Shown here in pieces: positions 37,441 through 46,785 of a stretch of DNA of 64,000 bases (position 1 is the first letter of the stretch; each line of letters opens with the position of its first letter). Both the position numbers and the translations under genes were made by a program. This DNA comes from GCA-002712045 sp028112705 (GTDB taxonomy: Bacteria > Pseudomonadota > Alphaproteobacteria > Rhodobacterales > Rhodobacteraceae), in the NCBI GenBank assembly GCA_028112705.1, contig JAOGYN010000007.1:25904-89903 (forward strand), written 5' to 3'. Under the pieces are notes generated by a model. It did not search any database. It saw only the letters and a program-made list of their open reading frames with translations, and had not been told where the DNA came from.

Positions 37441-39327
37441 TTATAATGCACCCACAGATTTTAAATATGCAGCTTTGTCTTTATCATACCACCAAAAATC
37501 AGTTTCCCCAATTGAAAAGGGTGGTAAGTTTTTGGGCCTACCAAACACATCTAGATAAGCAAGGTTATGGTTTGAATTATGCCATTGTGGGACCCAAATA
37601 TGCATTGATCTAAGCACTCTGTCTAGTGCTTTTACTGCAATGTTTAATTCTTTTCTAGTTTGTGCTCCTTCAATTTTACCTATTAAATCATCAACAGCTA
37701 GATTGGATACACCTGAAATATTAGCAGATCCTTTTTTATTAGCAGTTTTACTTCCAAAACGTGAGCGAAGCTCTAAGCCGGGTGTCAAGGACATAACATA
37801 TCTGCGAGTAGTAATATCAAAGTCAAATGACTTTTCACGCTCTTTAGACTGAGCATTATCAACAGAATCTAAATAAGCATTTATTCCTAAACGTTCTAAA
37901 TTCTCAATATATGGATTTATTATTCTTTCAAATGATGGCCCATCATTCAAGAACCCAATACTCAAAACCTCTCCCTTGTTATTTACTCGTTTCCCATCAA
38001 CAAGCTCCCAACCAGCTTTTTCTAACAATTTAGCAGCTTTTCGTAAGATAGCCCGATCCAACTTTTTTGGTTTAGAAACCACAGGAACAAAGGCTGGATT
38101 TTTAAAAATGGAGGGATCTAAATGCTCTCTTAATGGTTCTAATAATATTAATTCTTCTGGAGTTGGAATTCCAGATGCTTGTAAGTAGGAGTTTTCCCAA
38201 AAGCTATCTGTGCGTTTATAAATACCATAAAACAGTGCTTCGTTTGACCATTCAAAATTAAACATCATACCGATTGCTTCGCGCAACTTAGGGTTTTTAA
38301 ACTTTTTCTTTCTCAAATTAATCCAAAATCCCTGTGTACCTGAAGGGTTTTGATCTGGAATTTGTGTTTTAATAACCCAACCCTTTTCCAACGCCGGAAA
38401 ATTATATGATGTACCCCAAACCTGACTGGAATATTCTTCCCTAAAATTATAAGCACCACCTTTGAATGCTTCAAAAGCAGAAATATAATCAGCAAAATAT
38501 TCCATTTTTATAGTATCAAAATTATCTCGCCCCACATTTATGGGCAAATTTTCTCCCCAATAATCATTTCTTCGTTTATAAGTTATTGATAAGCCGGGTT
38601 TTATGCTTTTCAAACCATAGCGACCTGAACCAACAGGTGGCTTTAAGGTACTTTTAGAAAAATCATTCTCAGTATAATATTGTTTAGAGAAAACTGGTAA
38701 ACCCGCTGCTGCTTGAGGCAACTCCCGAGTATTTGAGCCTTTCTTGAACGTAAACTTAACTCTATACTCTCCTAATGCCTCCACCTTTTCAAAATCAGAG
38801 AAAGTAACTTTAAAAGTAGGCACGCCTTTTTCTAATAATGTGTAAAAAGAAAAAACTACATCCTTGGCCGTTACCGAAGTGCCGTCTGAAAATTTCGCTT
38901 TAGGGTTAATATTAAAAATAGCCCATTGCCTATTTTTTGGGTATTCGATTGTCTGTGCCAATAATCCATACATTGCATCTGGTTCATCAGCCGTACCTGT
39001 CATTAGGCTTTCAAAAAATAATGTTGCACCTCTCGCTGAGTTTCCCTTCAAAATATATGGTGATAAGCTATCGAATGTCCCAAACGCCCATGTGGAGAAC
39101 TCTCCACCTTTTGGAGCTATTGGGTTTACATAATCCAGATGTTTGAAATCTACTGGATATTTCAAATCTCCAAAAGTCGATATTCCATGCGCCTTAGTAA
39201 TTTCTTCGCCCCTAAGACTGTGAATTTGGAGCAATAAAAATATAAATATAGTAATAATTAAAAACTTTTTACCAGAAGTCGCAAAAAAAATCTCTTTCGA
39301 ATTCAGTATACTAGTAACACTTTTCAT
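37441..39327 (-). CDS. yejA: peptide ABC transporter substrate-binding protein (YejA type)
   Basis: Periplasmic binding protein, 628 aa, SBP family 5. A signal peptide with a long N-region ends near residue 41 (hydrophobic FLIITIFIFLLLQI). The mature part has HGISTFGDLKYP, HLDYVNPIAPKGGEFSTWAFGTFDSLSP and the C-terminal WVPQWHNSNHNLAYLDVFGRP, all typical of YejA. In E. coli the YejABEF importer takes up short peptides and microcin C-type peptide-nucleotides; here the role is probably oligopeptide scavenging. First gene of the operon. Confidence 0.94.
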   Translation of the reverse strand: MKSVTSILNSKEIFFATSGKKFLIITIFIFLLLQIHSLRGEEITKAHGISTFGDLKYPVDFKHLDYVNPIAPKGGEFSTWAFGTFDSLSPYILKGNSARGATLFFESLMTGTADEPDAMYGLLAQTIEYPKNRQWAIFNINPKAKFSDGTSVTAKDVVFSFYTLLEKGVPTFKVTFSDFEKVEALGEYRVKFTFKKGSNTRELPQAAAGLPVFSKQYYTENDFSKSTLKPPVGSGRYGLKSIKPGLSITYKRRNDYWGENLPINVGRDNFDTIKMEYFADYISAFEAFKGGAYNFREEYSSQVWGTSYNFPALEKGWVIKTQIPDQNPSGTQGFWINLRKKKFKNPKLREAIGMMFNFEWSNEALFYGIYKRTDSFWENSYLQASGIPTPEELILLEPLREHLDPSIFKNPAFVPVVSKPKKLDRAILRKAAKLLEKAGWELVDGKRVNNKGEVLSIGFLNDGPSFERIINPYIENLERLGINAYLDSVDNAQSKEREKSFDFDITTRRYVMSLTPGLELRSRFGSKTANKKGSANISGVSNLAVDDLIGKIEGAQTRKELNIAVKALDRVLRSMHIWVPQWHNSNHNLAYLDVFGRPKNLPPFSIGETDFWWYDKDKAAYLKSVGAL

Positions 39328-39441
39328 AATAATCTCTTTTTAATTATTTTCATCATTTTAGCGTTAAACTCGCCAAGGTAAATAAACATTGGATTATTAT
39401 TTTGAATTTCCTAAATATATAAATTAATGGCTGACCTAAAT

Positions 39442-39957
39442 TTAATTTGCACTAGCTAAATAGGCAATTAAATTTGCCCTATCAGTTTCCTTTTTTAAAC
39501 CTGCAAAACCCATTTTAGTTCCAGGTGCATATTTTTTTGGATTTTCTAAGAACCCATTTAAGGCATTTGCATCCCAAACACCTCCCATTTCCACTAGAGT
39601 TCCAGAATAACCAAAGCCAGATACTGCAGCAATCTCTCTCCCTACAACATTATATAAATGTGGGCCTGTTCCATTAGCACCATCTGCAATTTTATGACAA
39701 GCTTTGCATTTTGAAAAAACTTTCGCTCCCTTTTCAGGGTTTGCAGAAGCTAAAATTATTTCAAAATCAACCTCTTCAATAGTCTCTTCAACTATCTCAG
39801 TATCATCTTCAATTACATAAGCCGCTTCGTTATGCCCCCCATGACTATCTCCTCCAACATGATATAGGCCTTCAGCCAACCATAATGCGAATAAAAAAAC
39901 CAATAATGCACCACAGAACGCGGCCACAATTTTGGTCAGTATCATCGTGTCAAACAT
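39442..39957 (-). CDS. membrane-anchored c-type cytochrome
   Basis: The protein is about 171 aa from the ATG at 39955-39957, which follows GGGAG and gives the family's usual MFDTM opening; a TTG at 39990 would add 11 residues. One uncleaved N-terminal helix (TKIVAAFCGALLVFLFALWLA) anchors it. An acidic linker follows, then a class I cytochrome c domain with heme motif CKACH, the GPHLYNVVGRE loop and methionine ligand in GTKMGFAG. It probably carries electrons between complex III and an oxidase, like CycM or cytochrome cy. It is divergent from pheA. Confidence 0.92.
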   Translation of the reverse strand: MFDTMILTKIVAAFCGALLVFLFALWLAEGLYHVGGDSHGGHNEAAYVIEDDTEIVEETIEEVDFEIILASANPEKGAKVFSKCKACHKIADGANGTGPHLYNVVGREIAAVSGFGYSGTLVEMGGVWDANALNGFLENPKKYAPGTKMGFAGLKKETDRANLIAYLASAN

Positions 39958-40087
39958 CGAATTTATGCTCCCTAATATGGCGATAGCCAAAAAGATTTTC
40001 TCCGTAGTTCTTCTAACGTCTTCCCAACAGGCTATGCAAGGTGTACAAACCGCGACTAAACGCCCTTAGACCAAATTGGATCAATTT

Positions 40088-40927
40088 ATGACGACTATTA
40101 GAAAAATCGCATTTCAAGGTGAACTTGGGGCCTATTCGCACCAAGCTTGTAATCAATCTAAACCAGATATGGAAGCCATACCCTGTAAAACATTTGAAGA
40201 TGCTATTGAGGCAGTGAGAAATGGCAAAACAGATCTAGCGATGTTACCTGTGGAAAACTCAACCTATGGACGTGTCCCAGATATGCATCGACTTTTACCA
40301 GAATCTAATCTCCATATTGTTGGTGAAGAATTTGTAAGAGTAAAAATCAATCTTCTTGCGCTTCCAGGTGCAAAATTAACAAATATAAAGATAGCTAAAA
40401 GCCATACAGTATTATTAGGCCAATGCCAAGAATTTCTAAGAAAATTCAATTTAGAGGCCGTATCTTGGGGCGACACAGCGGGCGCAGCTATGCATGTTTC
40501 TAAATTAAAAGATCCGTCTGTTGCCGCGTTGGGAACAGCATTGGCTGGTCACATATATGGACTGGAAACTCTAAAAGAAGGTATTGAAGATAATAGTCAT
40601 AACGCAACCCGCTTTGTAATAATGTCTAGAGAACCTGAAGAAGAGTTCGTTAAAGAAAAAAAAATAAAAACTTGTTTTGTTTTTCGAGTCAGAAACATCC
40701 CTGCCGCACTATATAAAGCTATGGGAGGTTTCGCCACAAATGGAATAAACATGGTTAGATTAGAAAGTTATATGCTTGATGGGTCGTTTACCGCAACACA
40801 GTTTTTTGTTGAAATAGAAGGTCATCCAAATGATAAAAATGTAAAATTAGCGTTAGAAGAACTATCATACTATAGTACTTATATAAAAATGCTTGGTAGC
40901 TTCTCTGCAAATACCGAAATGCTTTGA
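40088..40927 (+). CDS. pheA: prephenate dehydratase
   Basis: It converts prephenate to phenylpyruvate in phenylalanine synthesis. The protein is about 279 aa from ATG 40088, which I prefer to the in-frame TTG at 40076, since GGA lies seven bases upstream and the family begins close to IAFQGE. Motifs are AFQGELGAYSHQAC, LPVENSTYGRV, and the catalytic region with NATRFVIM. The C-terminal ACT domain (about 195-275) has VRLESYMLDGSF for phenylalanine feedback. No chorismate-mutase domain is fused. It converges with nudC. Confidence 0.95.
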   Translation: MTTIRKIAFQGELGAYSHQACNQSKPDMEAIPCKTFEDAIEAVRNGKTDLAMLPVENSTYGRVPDMHRLLPESNLHIVGEEFVRVKINLLALPGAKLTNIKIAKSHTVLLGQCQEFLRKFNLEAVSWGDTAGAAMHVSKLKDPSVAALGTALAGHIYGLETLKEGIEDNSHNATRFVIMSREPEEEFVKEKKIKTCFVFRVRNIPAALYKAMGGFATNGINMVRLESYMLDGSFTATQFFVEIEGHPNDKNVKLALEELSYYSTYIKMLGSFSANTEML

Positions 40928-40948
40928 CAGTTCACGTAGTATTGAAAT

Positions 40949-41917
40949 TTATTTTATATCGCCCATCATCCATTTTTTTATCATAAAATGAGCAATAGAA
41001 CCTTTTCTAGCTGGATACATGAATTGGTTGTTTCCAGAAAAGACTTCCAACATTTCCTCTCTACTAACCCATATAGCACTTTCAATTTCCTTTGGATCAA
41101 CCAATATTTTTGTTGAAGTTGCTTCAGCAACACATCCAATCATTAGAGAAGCAGGAAAAGGCCATGGCTGACTAGTTAGGTAATTTACTGCTCCAACTTT
41201 AACGGAAGTTTCTTCAAAAACTTCTCTTTTTACAGCCGCCTCTATAGTTTCACCAGGCTCCATAAACCCAGCCAAGCAAGAGTACATTCGTTCGGGCCAT
41301 CCGTGGCTACGACCAAGCAGAATATTATTACCATTTGTTACTAACATTATCACTACTGGATCGGTTCGAGGAAAATGAGAGATTTCACAATAACTACAAT
41401 CTCGCTGCCACCCAGAATGCATTGGGATACTCACATGACCACATTTTGAACAAAAAGAATTACTCTGATGCCAGGAATGCATACCACGTGCAATAACTGA
41501 AATTTCAGCTTCTTGTGCTGAAATTTTATTCATAAAACCTCTCAACTCAGCAAAATGAGATTTCTTTGGCATGGCCGGGTGATTATAAATATTTTGATCT
41601 AAAAAAGCTTTTGCAGCTTCAGGATCGTAACCCTCTGGCATCCAACTAGAAATATCAATTGAGAAAATTGGAATATTGATGTCTAAACCTAAGAAAATTA
41701 ATGTCTCATTATAATCCAAAACTAATGGGTGATCCTTATTCACCCAACATAATTGATCCCGCTCATCAGATTTAACTGGTAACTTTCCACGCCAATAAAG
41801 CAAATACTTAGATGAGGTATGTTCTCGATATTCACTTATTTTCATTTGATCAGAGCGATCAATTCCAGATCGGTCCAAGAAGGTTTCACCAAAAGTTACA
41901 AGTTTTTTATTGAGCAT
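40949..41917 (-). CDS. nudC: NAD(+) diphosphatase NudC (NADH pyrophosphatase / NAD-decapping type)
   Basis: The 322-aa Nudix hydrolase has three parts. The N-terminal domain is variable. A zinc ribbon has CSKCG and CSYC near residues 155-175. The Nudix box reads G-FMEPG-E-TIEAAVK-REVFEET, with the downstream SQPWPFPASLMIGC that is diagnostic of NudC. It hydrolyses NAD(H) to NMN(H) and AMP, and in E. coli removes NAD caps from RNA. Its promoter region backs onto the SRP RNA gene, which is divergent. Confidence 0.94.
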   Translation of the reverse strand: MLNKKLVTFGETFLDRSGIDRSDQMKISEYREHTSSKYLLYWRGKLPVKSDERDQLCWVNKDHPLVLDYNETLIFLGLDINIPIFSIDISSWMPEGYDPEAAKAFLDQNIYNHPAMPKKSHFAELRGFMNKISAQEAEISVIARGMHSWHQSNSFCSKCGHVSIPMHSGWQRDCSYCEISHFPRTDPVVIMLVTNGNNILLGRSHGWPERMYSCLAGFMEPGETIEAAVKREVFEETSVKVGAVNYLTSQPWPFPASLMIGCVAEATSTKILVDPKEIESAIWVSREEMLEVFSGNNQFMYPARKGSIAHFMIKKWMMGDIK

Positions 41918-41951
41918 AATTTTTCCATTTTGTTATCTTTGACATACGATC

Positions 41952-41980
41952 ATTATAAAGGCAATTTACATCCCTTGAAA
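41952..41980 (-). promoter_or_regulatory. possible nudC promoter
   Basis: On the minus strand a perfect TATAAT (41952-41957) lies about 35 bp upstream of the nudC ATG. The sequence 17 bp further upstream is TTTCAA (41975-41980), a weak -35. The -10 is good, the -35 is poor. Confidence 0.35.
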
Positions 41981-42002
41981 AATTTTTAACTTCATATTAT
42001 GT

Positions 42003-42105
42003 GTTGTTGGAGAGGTTGGCGCGGGTGAACGCCTCGCCAACCCGGTCAGATCCGGAAGGAAGCAGCCGCAACGAGAATCGTTTAGGTCGTTGTCCAACCT
42101 CTCAC
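42003..42105 (+). ncRNA. ffs: signal recognition particle RNA, small bacterial type (4.5S)
   Basis: The conserved apical core GGTCAGATCCGGAAGGAAGC is present at about 42043-42062, with the GGAA tetraloop and the symmetric and asymmetric internal loops that bind Ffh. The outer stem pairs AGAGGTTGG (42011-42019) with CCAACCTCT (42094-42102). The total length is about 100 nt, as in other alphaproteobacteria. It guides membrane proteins to the translocon with Ffh and FtsY. Exact ends are estimated from the stem. The neighbour downstream is dnaX, a conserved arrangement. Confidence 0.96.
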
Positions 42106-42109
42106 TAAG

Positions 42110-42133
42110 AAAGCTTTATTTAGCTAAAGCTTT
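42110..42133 (+). terminator. hairpin downstream of the SRP RNA, probable terminator
   Basis: AAAGCTTTA (42110-42118) and TAAAGCTTT (42125-42133) form a perfect 9-bp stem with a 6-base loop, starting a few bases after the SRP RNA. The T tract is short (TTTT, then GG), so efficiency may be modest. Confidence 0.5.
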
Positions 42134-42221
42134 TGGTTATTGAAAAATTTCTTCAGGGCTTACCTTGTCGCTAATTTATAAGCACGATAGATTGGTATTA
42201 TAGAATCTAGAAAGTCAATAA

Positions 42222-43955
42222 ATGTCAGAGAAAAGTAGCCCCTACAAAGTCTTAGCAAGAAAATATAGACCTGAAAGCTTTGCTGAGTTGCGTGGGCAAG
42301 ACACCATGGTTAGAATTCTTAAGAATGCCTTTGCGGCAGATCGGATTGCACATTCATTTATTTTAACTGGAATACGTGGAACAGGAAAAACAACCACAGC
42401 AAGAATCATCGCAAAAGGATTGAATTGCATTGGCGTTGACGGAACTGGGCAACCCACAACAGATCCTTGTGGAAAATGTGAAAATTGCATTGCTATAATT
42501 GAAGGTCGGCACGTTGACGTGATAGAAATGGACGCGGCATCCCAAACAGGCGTTGGAGATATAAGAGAAATAATCGACTCAGTACATTATAGCACGACAT
42601 CTGCCCGTTATAAAATTTATATAATTGACGAAGTGCACATGTTATCCACCAGCGCTTTTAATGCATTATTAAAAACTTTGGAAGAGCCACCATTACATGT
42701 GAAATTTATTTTTGCTACAACTGAAATAAGAAAAGTGCCCGTAACTGTCCTATCAAGATGTCAGCGCTTTGACCTAAAAAGGGTTGAGCCAGAGATTCTG
42801 ATTACCCATTTGAAATCTATTGCGGATAGAGAGCAGGTAAAAATTTCTGAAGCTGCTATATCTATCATTGTTCGAGCTTCTGAAGGATCTGTACGCGATG
42901 CTATGTCAATGATGGATCAAGCAATTGCGCATGGGGCTGAAGAAACTTCTGTCAAACAAGTGCGTGAAATGATTGGGTTAGCCGATAGATCAAGAATATT
43001 AGATTTGTTTTCCCTAATTATGGAAGGGAATGCTTTATCTGCATTAAATGAATTATCCGCTCAATATGCCGCTGGTGCGGATCCAATAGTTATACTTAAA
43101 GATTTAGCAGAGGTTACCCACTGGATCTCAGTGGTAAAAATATCACCAAATATCTCAGAAGATCCGACCGTAACAACAGATGAACGTGACAGAGGTTTAA
43201 AATTTTCTAATCAATTATCTATGAGGTCACTAACTAGAATGTGGCAAATGTTGTTGAAAGTTCTTGAAGAAATATCTTTTGCCCCCAATTCTATGATGGC
43301 CGCCGAAATGGCCATAATACGTTTAACTCACGTATCAGAGTTACCTAGCCCTGACGAATTGATACGAAAATTGGAAAAAAATAGTTATCCTGAGGTGCAG
43401 GTTGGCGATGTAAAAAAAAAGAGTGATAATAAAAGTACAGTGACCTCATCAATAGTTAGCTCAAAAAGTGGAGTTGCAATTGCCAAGGTTAAAGAAATAA
43501 TTGAAGATCCATTAGAGCAATTCAAAAAATTTGAGGATGTTGTCTCACTTATTCGGTTTAATCGCGATATGAAACTATTAGTGGAAACAGAAAACTATCT
43601 CCGATTAGTAAGATATCAACCAGGTAGAATTGAATTTCAATTAACACAAGAAGCAAGCATTGATATACCCTCTCGTTTGGCAAAAAAACTAAAATTTTGG
43701 ACTGGAGAAAATTGGGGTATTACTATTGTTAACGAAGGTGGGGGGCCTACAATAGCAGAAAAGCGTGATGCCAGTAAACAAAATCTTCATTTGGAGGTTA
43801 TGGAACACCCAATGGTTAAATCCGTCTTAGAAAATTTTCCTGGATCTAATATACATGAAGTTCACGTGCAAAAATTACCGTTAGAAAATTCAGATAATGA
43901 CAATATACTTATATCTCAAGAGGAAGAATGGGATCCTTTTGAAGAAAACGAATAG
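42222..43955 (+). CDS. dnaX: DNA polymerase III gamma/tau subunit
   Basis: Clamp-loader ATPase, 577 aa as the full-length (tau-like) product. Walker A is GIRGTGKTT, the zinc module has four cysteines (CIGV...CGKCENC), Walker B is IIDEVHML, and sensor 1 is TTEIRKVPVTVLSRCQRF. Domain III ends near residue 375 (AAEMAIIRLTH). Right after it, codons 397-400 contain nine A (43412-43420) followed by G, a slippery run with a -1-frame TGA at 43424-43426. Slippage would give a gamma-like protein of about 401 aa. The C-terminal part would bind polymerase alpha. It is followed by ybaB and recR. Confidence 0.96.
   Translation: MSEKSSPYKVLARKYRPESFAELRGQDTMVRILKNAFAADRIAHSFILTGIRGTGKTTTARIIAKGLNCIGVDGTGQPTTDPCGKCENCIAIIEGRHVDVIEMDAASQTGVGDIREIIDSVHYSTTSARYKIYIIDEVHMLSTSAFNALLKTLEEPPLHVKFIFATTEIRKVPVTVLSRCQRFDLKRVEPEILITHLKSIADREQVKISEAAISIIVRASEGSVRDAMSMMDQAIAHGAEETSVKQVREMIGLADRSRILDLFSLIMEGNALSALNELSAQYAAGADPIVILKDLAEVTHWISVVKISPNISEDPTVTTDERDRGLKFSNQLSMRSLTRMWQMLLKVLEEISFAPNSMMAAEMAIIRLTHVSELPSPDELIRKLEKNSYPEVQVGDVKKKSDNKSTVTSSIVSSKSGVAIAKVKEIIEDPLEQFKKFEDVVSLIRFNRDMKLLVETENYLRLVRYQPGRIEFQLTQEASIDIPSRLAKKLKFWTGENWGITIVNEGGGPTIAEKRDASKQNLHLEVMEHPMVKSVLENFPGSNIHEVHVQKLPLENSDNDNILISQEEEWDPFEENE
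43412..43426 (+). other. putative slippery site in dnaX with -1-frame stop
   Basis: Nine A residues (43412-43420) then G give the zero frame GTA AAA AAA AAG AGT. A -1 shift reads GAG then TGA (43424-43426), ending translation at once. The +1 frame also stops soon (43441-43443). E. coli dnaX uses A AAA AAG for -1 frameshifting, and Thermus thermophilus dnaX uses a run of nine A for transcriptional slippage. A GAGGTG at 43392-43397 could act as an upstream Shine-Dalgarno-like stimulator. No strong downstream stem-loop is evident. Confidence 0.5.
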
Positions 43956-44003
43956 AAATTTGACACTTTCATATATTACTTAGATTCAAGATAGGAGAGA
44001 CAC

Positions 44004-44348
44004 ATGTTAAAAGGATTGGGTGGCTTAGGTGACATGGCCAAAATGATGAAGAAAGCGCAAGAAATGCAAGGTAAAATGGCGCAAATTCAAGATGATTTGG
44101 AGCAAGTAGAAGTACATGGTGAGGCTGGGGCAGGACTCGTTAAAATACGTGCAAACGCAAAAGGTGAGGTAAAATCATTGGATATTGATCCAACTATCCT
44201 TATCGCATCTGAAAAGGAAGTAGTTGAAGATCTTATTATTGCCGCATTGAACGATGCACTTACTAAAGGGCAAGAGGCAAAACAAAAAGAATTATCTAAA
44301 CTGACAGAAGGTTTAAACCTTCCGCCAGGAATGAAGTTACCATTTTGA
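44004..44348 (+). CDS. YbaB/EbfC family nucleoid-associated protein
   Basis: The 114-aa protein begins MLKGLGGLGDMAKMMKKAQEMQGKMAQIQ and contains VEVHGEAGAGLVKIRANAKGEVKSLDIDP. Both segments are hallmarks of the family, which forms tweezer-like dimers that bind DNA. The C-terminus ends LPPGMKLPF, as usual. It lies between dnaX and recR in the conserved dnaX-ybaB-recR cluster, one base upstream of recR, which suggests translational coupling. Confidence 0.96.
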   Translation: MLKGLGGLGDMAKMMKKAQEMQGKMAQIQDDLEQVEVHGEAGAGLVKIRANAKGEVKSLDIDPTILIASEKEVVEDLIIAALNDALTKGQEAKQKELSKLTEGLNLPPGMKLPF

Positions 44349-44349
44349 T

Positions 44350-44952
44350 ATGAAACCAGCTGATGACAATGAAATTGAAAGATTAATATCTTTAATGGCG
44401 AAACTCCCCGGGCTTGGTCCACGTTCAGCTAGAAGAGCCGTTTTGCATTTGATACGAAAGAAATCTATTTTACTTAATCCTTTATCTGATGCATTAAAAA
44501 ATGTAGCAACAAATGTTCGTGAATGTATAAATTGTGGAAATATAGGTGCGGCGGAGCTTTGTGAAATTTGTTCCGATGAAAAAAGAAATAATGGTCAAAT
44601 TTGTATTGTCGAGGGAATAGCAGACCTTTGGGCCATGGAAAGATCTAGACGTTTTAAAGGCCAATATCATGTATTAGGAGGTGTTCTTTCTGCTTTAGAT
44701 GGTGTTGGTCCAGAAGATCTAGGTATAAAAAAATTAAAATATCGATTGAATACCGAAGATATCAATGAAGTTATACTCGCACTAAATTCAACAATCGACG
44801 GACAAACAACTGCCCACTATATTGCAGACGAATTACACAATGATCAAATTCAAATAACTTCACTTGCTCAGGGAGTGCCTATAGGTGGAGAACTAGATTA
44901 TCTCGACGATGGTACTATTTCAGCTGCTTTAAATGCACGTAAGTTATTTTAA
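44350..44952 (+). CDS. recR: recombination mediator RecR
   Basis: With RecF and RecO it loads RecA at gaps. The 200-aa protein has the N-terminal helix-hairpin-helix KLPGLGPRSARRAVLHLI and the four-cysteine zinc finger (CINCGN...CEICSD). The Toprim domain follows (ICIVEGIADLWAMER and YHVLGGVLSALDGVGPEDL). The C-terminal ITSLAQGVPIGGELDYLDDGTISAAL is conserved. It is the last gene of dnaX-ybaB-recR and converges with aspS. Confidence 0.98.
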   Translation: MKPADDNEIERLISLMAKLPGLGPRSARRAVLHLIRKKSILLNPLSDALKNVATNVRECINCGNIGAAELCEICSDEKRNNGQICIVEGIADLWAMERSRRFKGQYHVLGGVLSALDGVGPEDLGIKKLKYRLNTEDINEVILALNSTIDGQTTAHYIADELHNDQIQITSLAQGVPIGGELDYLDDGTISAALNARKLF

Positions 44953-44974
44953 TAGTATAACACTCGATAAATAA

Positions 44975-46753
44975 TTATTCTGGAGCAATAATCCGCAAGC
45001 CCAACTCTCTCAGTTGTTCGTTGGTCGGCTCAGACGGACCGCCCAACATTAGGTCTTCAGCTTTTTGATTCATCGGAAACATTATTACTTCTCTAATAGA
45101 TGTTTCATCAGCTAGAAGCATAACGAGCCTGTCTATTCCAGTTGCACAACCACCATGAGGTGGAGCGCCATAGGTAAAGGCTTTAACCATTCCTCCAAAT
45201 CGTTCGTTAACATCTTCTTTAGAGTATCCGGCTAATTCAAATGCTTTATACATAATGTCTGGTTGATGATTTCTTATTGCTCCTGAGAGTAATTCATAAC
45301 CATTACATGCCAAATCATATTGATAACCCAAGATCGCAGTTGGATCCTGATCATTGAGAGCCGCTAAACCGCCTTGTGGCATTGAAAATGGGTTATGACT
45401 AAAATCTAATTTACCACTTTCTTCATCTCTTTCATACATTGGAAAGTCTACAACCCAACAAAATTCAAAGGAAGCTTCTTCTGTTAATCCAAGCTCTAAA
45501 CCAATTTCATTTCTTGCTCGCGCTGCTACTCCTTCAAAGGCAGAAGCTTTACCGCCGAGGAAAAATGCAGCATCTCCTTCTTTTAAATCTAATTGAAGCC
45601 TAATCTCTTCAGTTCTTTCTGGACCAATGTTTTTTGCTAAAGGCCCAGCAGCTTCTAGGCCATCATCACCAGGTCTCCAAAAGATATACCCCATGCCAGG
45701 TAGTCCTTCTTTTTGAGCAAAAGCATTCATTCGATCACAAAATTTTCTTGACCCACCGGTTGGAGCGGGAATTGCTCGAATTTCAGTTCCTTCGTTTTCT
45801 AACAAATTTGCAAAGATCTTAAAACCTGAATCCCTAAAATGATTACTAACTATCTGCATTTTTATTGGATTTCGTAGATCAGGCTTATCGGAACCATACC
45901 ATAATAATGCATCTTTATAAGAAATCTGAGGCCAAGTTTGATTGGTAGGTCTCCCTGATCCAAATTCTTTCATTAGACCCTTTAAAACTGGCTCAATAGT
46001 ATCAAAAATATCTTGCTGTTCAACAAACGACATTTCCATATCTAATTGATAAAAATCTGTTGGAGATCTATCAGCTCTAGGATCTTCATCCCTAAAACAT
46101 GGTGCAATTTGAAAATATTTATCAAACCCTGCAACCATAATTAATTGTTTAAACTGCTGAGGAGCCTGTGGAAGCGCATAAAACTTACCAGGGTTAATTC
46201 GCGATGGAATCAAAAAATCTCGAGCACCCTCTGGACTACTTGCAGTAATAATGGGTGTTTGAAATTCATTGAAACCTTGGTCATTCATACGAGACCTTAT
46301 TGATTTCACTACATTAGAACGCAATATCATATTATTATGCAGTTTTTCTCTTCTCAAGTCTAAAAACCTATATTTTAAGCGAGTTTCCTCAGGATAATCT
46401 AAGTCACCAAAAACTGGTAAAGGTAATTCCTCAGAGGCGCTTAACACCTCAATATTTTTTATAAAAACTTCAATCTCACCCGTTGGTAATTTTGAATTTA
46501 TGAGATTGGAATCTCTAGCCATTACATTTCCATCAATGCAAATAACCCACTCTGCACGCAACGTTTCCACTACATTAAAAGCTGGACTATCTGGATCAGC
46601 TAAAATCTGGGTCATTCCGTAGTGATCGCGTAAATCAATAAATAAAATTCCACCATGATCACGTACTCTATGAACCCAACCTGATAGACGAATATTTTCA
46701 CCCACGTTGGACGAATTAAGGTCTGCGCATGTATGACTGCGGTAGATATGCAT
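44975..46753 (-). CDS. aspS: aspartyl-tRNA synthetase
   Basis: Class II synthetase, 592 aa, the bacterial size. The N-terminal OB-fold anticodon domain (1-110) has LSGWVHRVRDHGGILFIDLRD. Motif 2 is FRDEDPRADRSPTDFYQLDMEMSF, the bacterial GAD insert lies in the middle, and motif 3 is GCATGIDRLVMLL. Alphaproteobacterial AspRS is often non-discriminating, charging tRNA-Asn as well; that depends on features I cannot score here. It converges with recR and is divergent from carB. Confidence 0.97.
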   Translation of the reverse strand: MHIYRSHTCADLNSSNVGENIRLSGWVHRVRDHGGILFIDLRDHYGMTQILADPDSPAFNVVETLRAEWVICIDGNVMARDSNLINSKLPTGEIEVFIKNIEVLSASEELPLPVFGDLDYPEETRLKYRFLDLRREKLHNNMILRSNVVKSIRSRMNDQGFNEFQTPIITASSPEGARDFLIPSRINPGKFYALPQAPQQFKQLIMVAGFDKYFQIAPCFRDEDPRADRSPTDFYQLDMEMSFVEQQDIFDTIEPVLKGLMKEFGSGRPTNQTWPQISYKDALLWYGSDKPDLRNPIKMQIVSNHFRDSGFKIFANLLENEGTEIRAIPAPTGGSRKFCDRMNAFAQKEGLPGMGYIFWRPGDDGLEAAGPLAKNIGPERTEEIRLQLDLKEGDAAFFLGGKASAFEGVAARARNEIGLELGLTEEASFEFCWVVDFPMYERDEESGKLDFSHNPFSMPQGGLAALNDQDPTAILGYQYDLACNGYELLSGAIRNHQPDIMYKAFELAGYSKEDVNERFGGMVKAFTYGAPPHGGCATGIDRLVMLLADETSIREVIMFPMNQKAEDLMLGGPSEPTNEQLRELGLRIIAPE

Positions 46754-46785
46754 AAAACTAATCCTAATATTTTACATTAAGAGCC

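Noticed and set aside
33638..39327. Possible specialised peptide-nucleotide (microcin C) uptake or immunity locus
   Set aside because: The four genes are a plain yejABEF importer. No maturation, toxin or resistance gene is beside them, so general oligopeptide uptake is the simpler reading.
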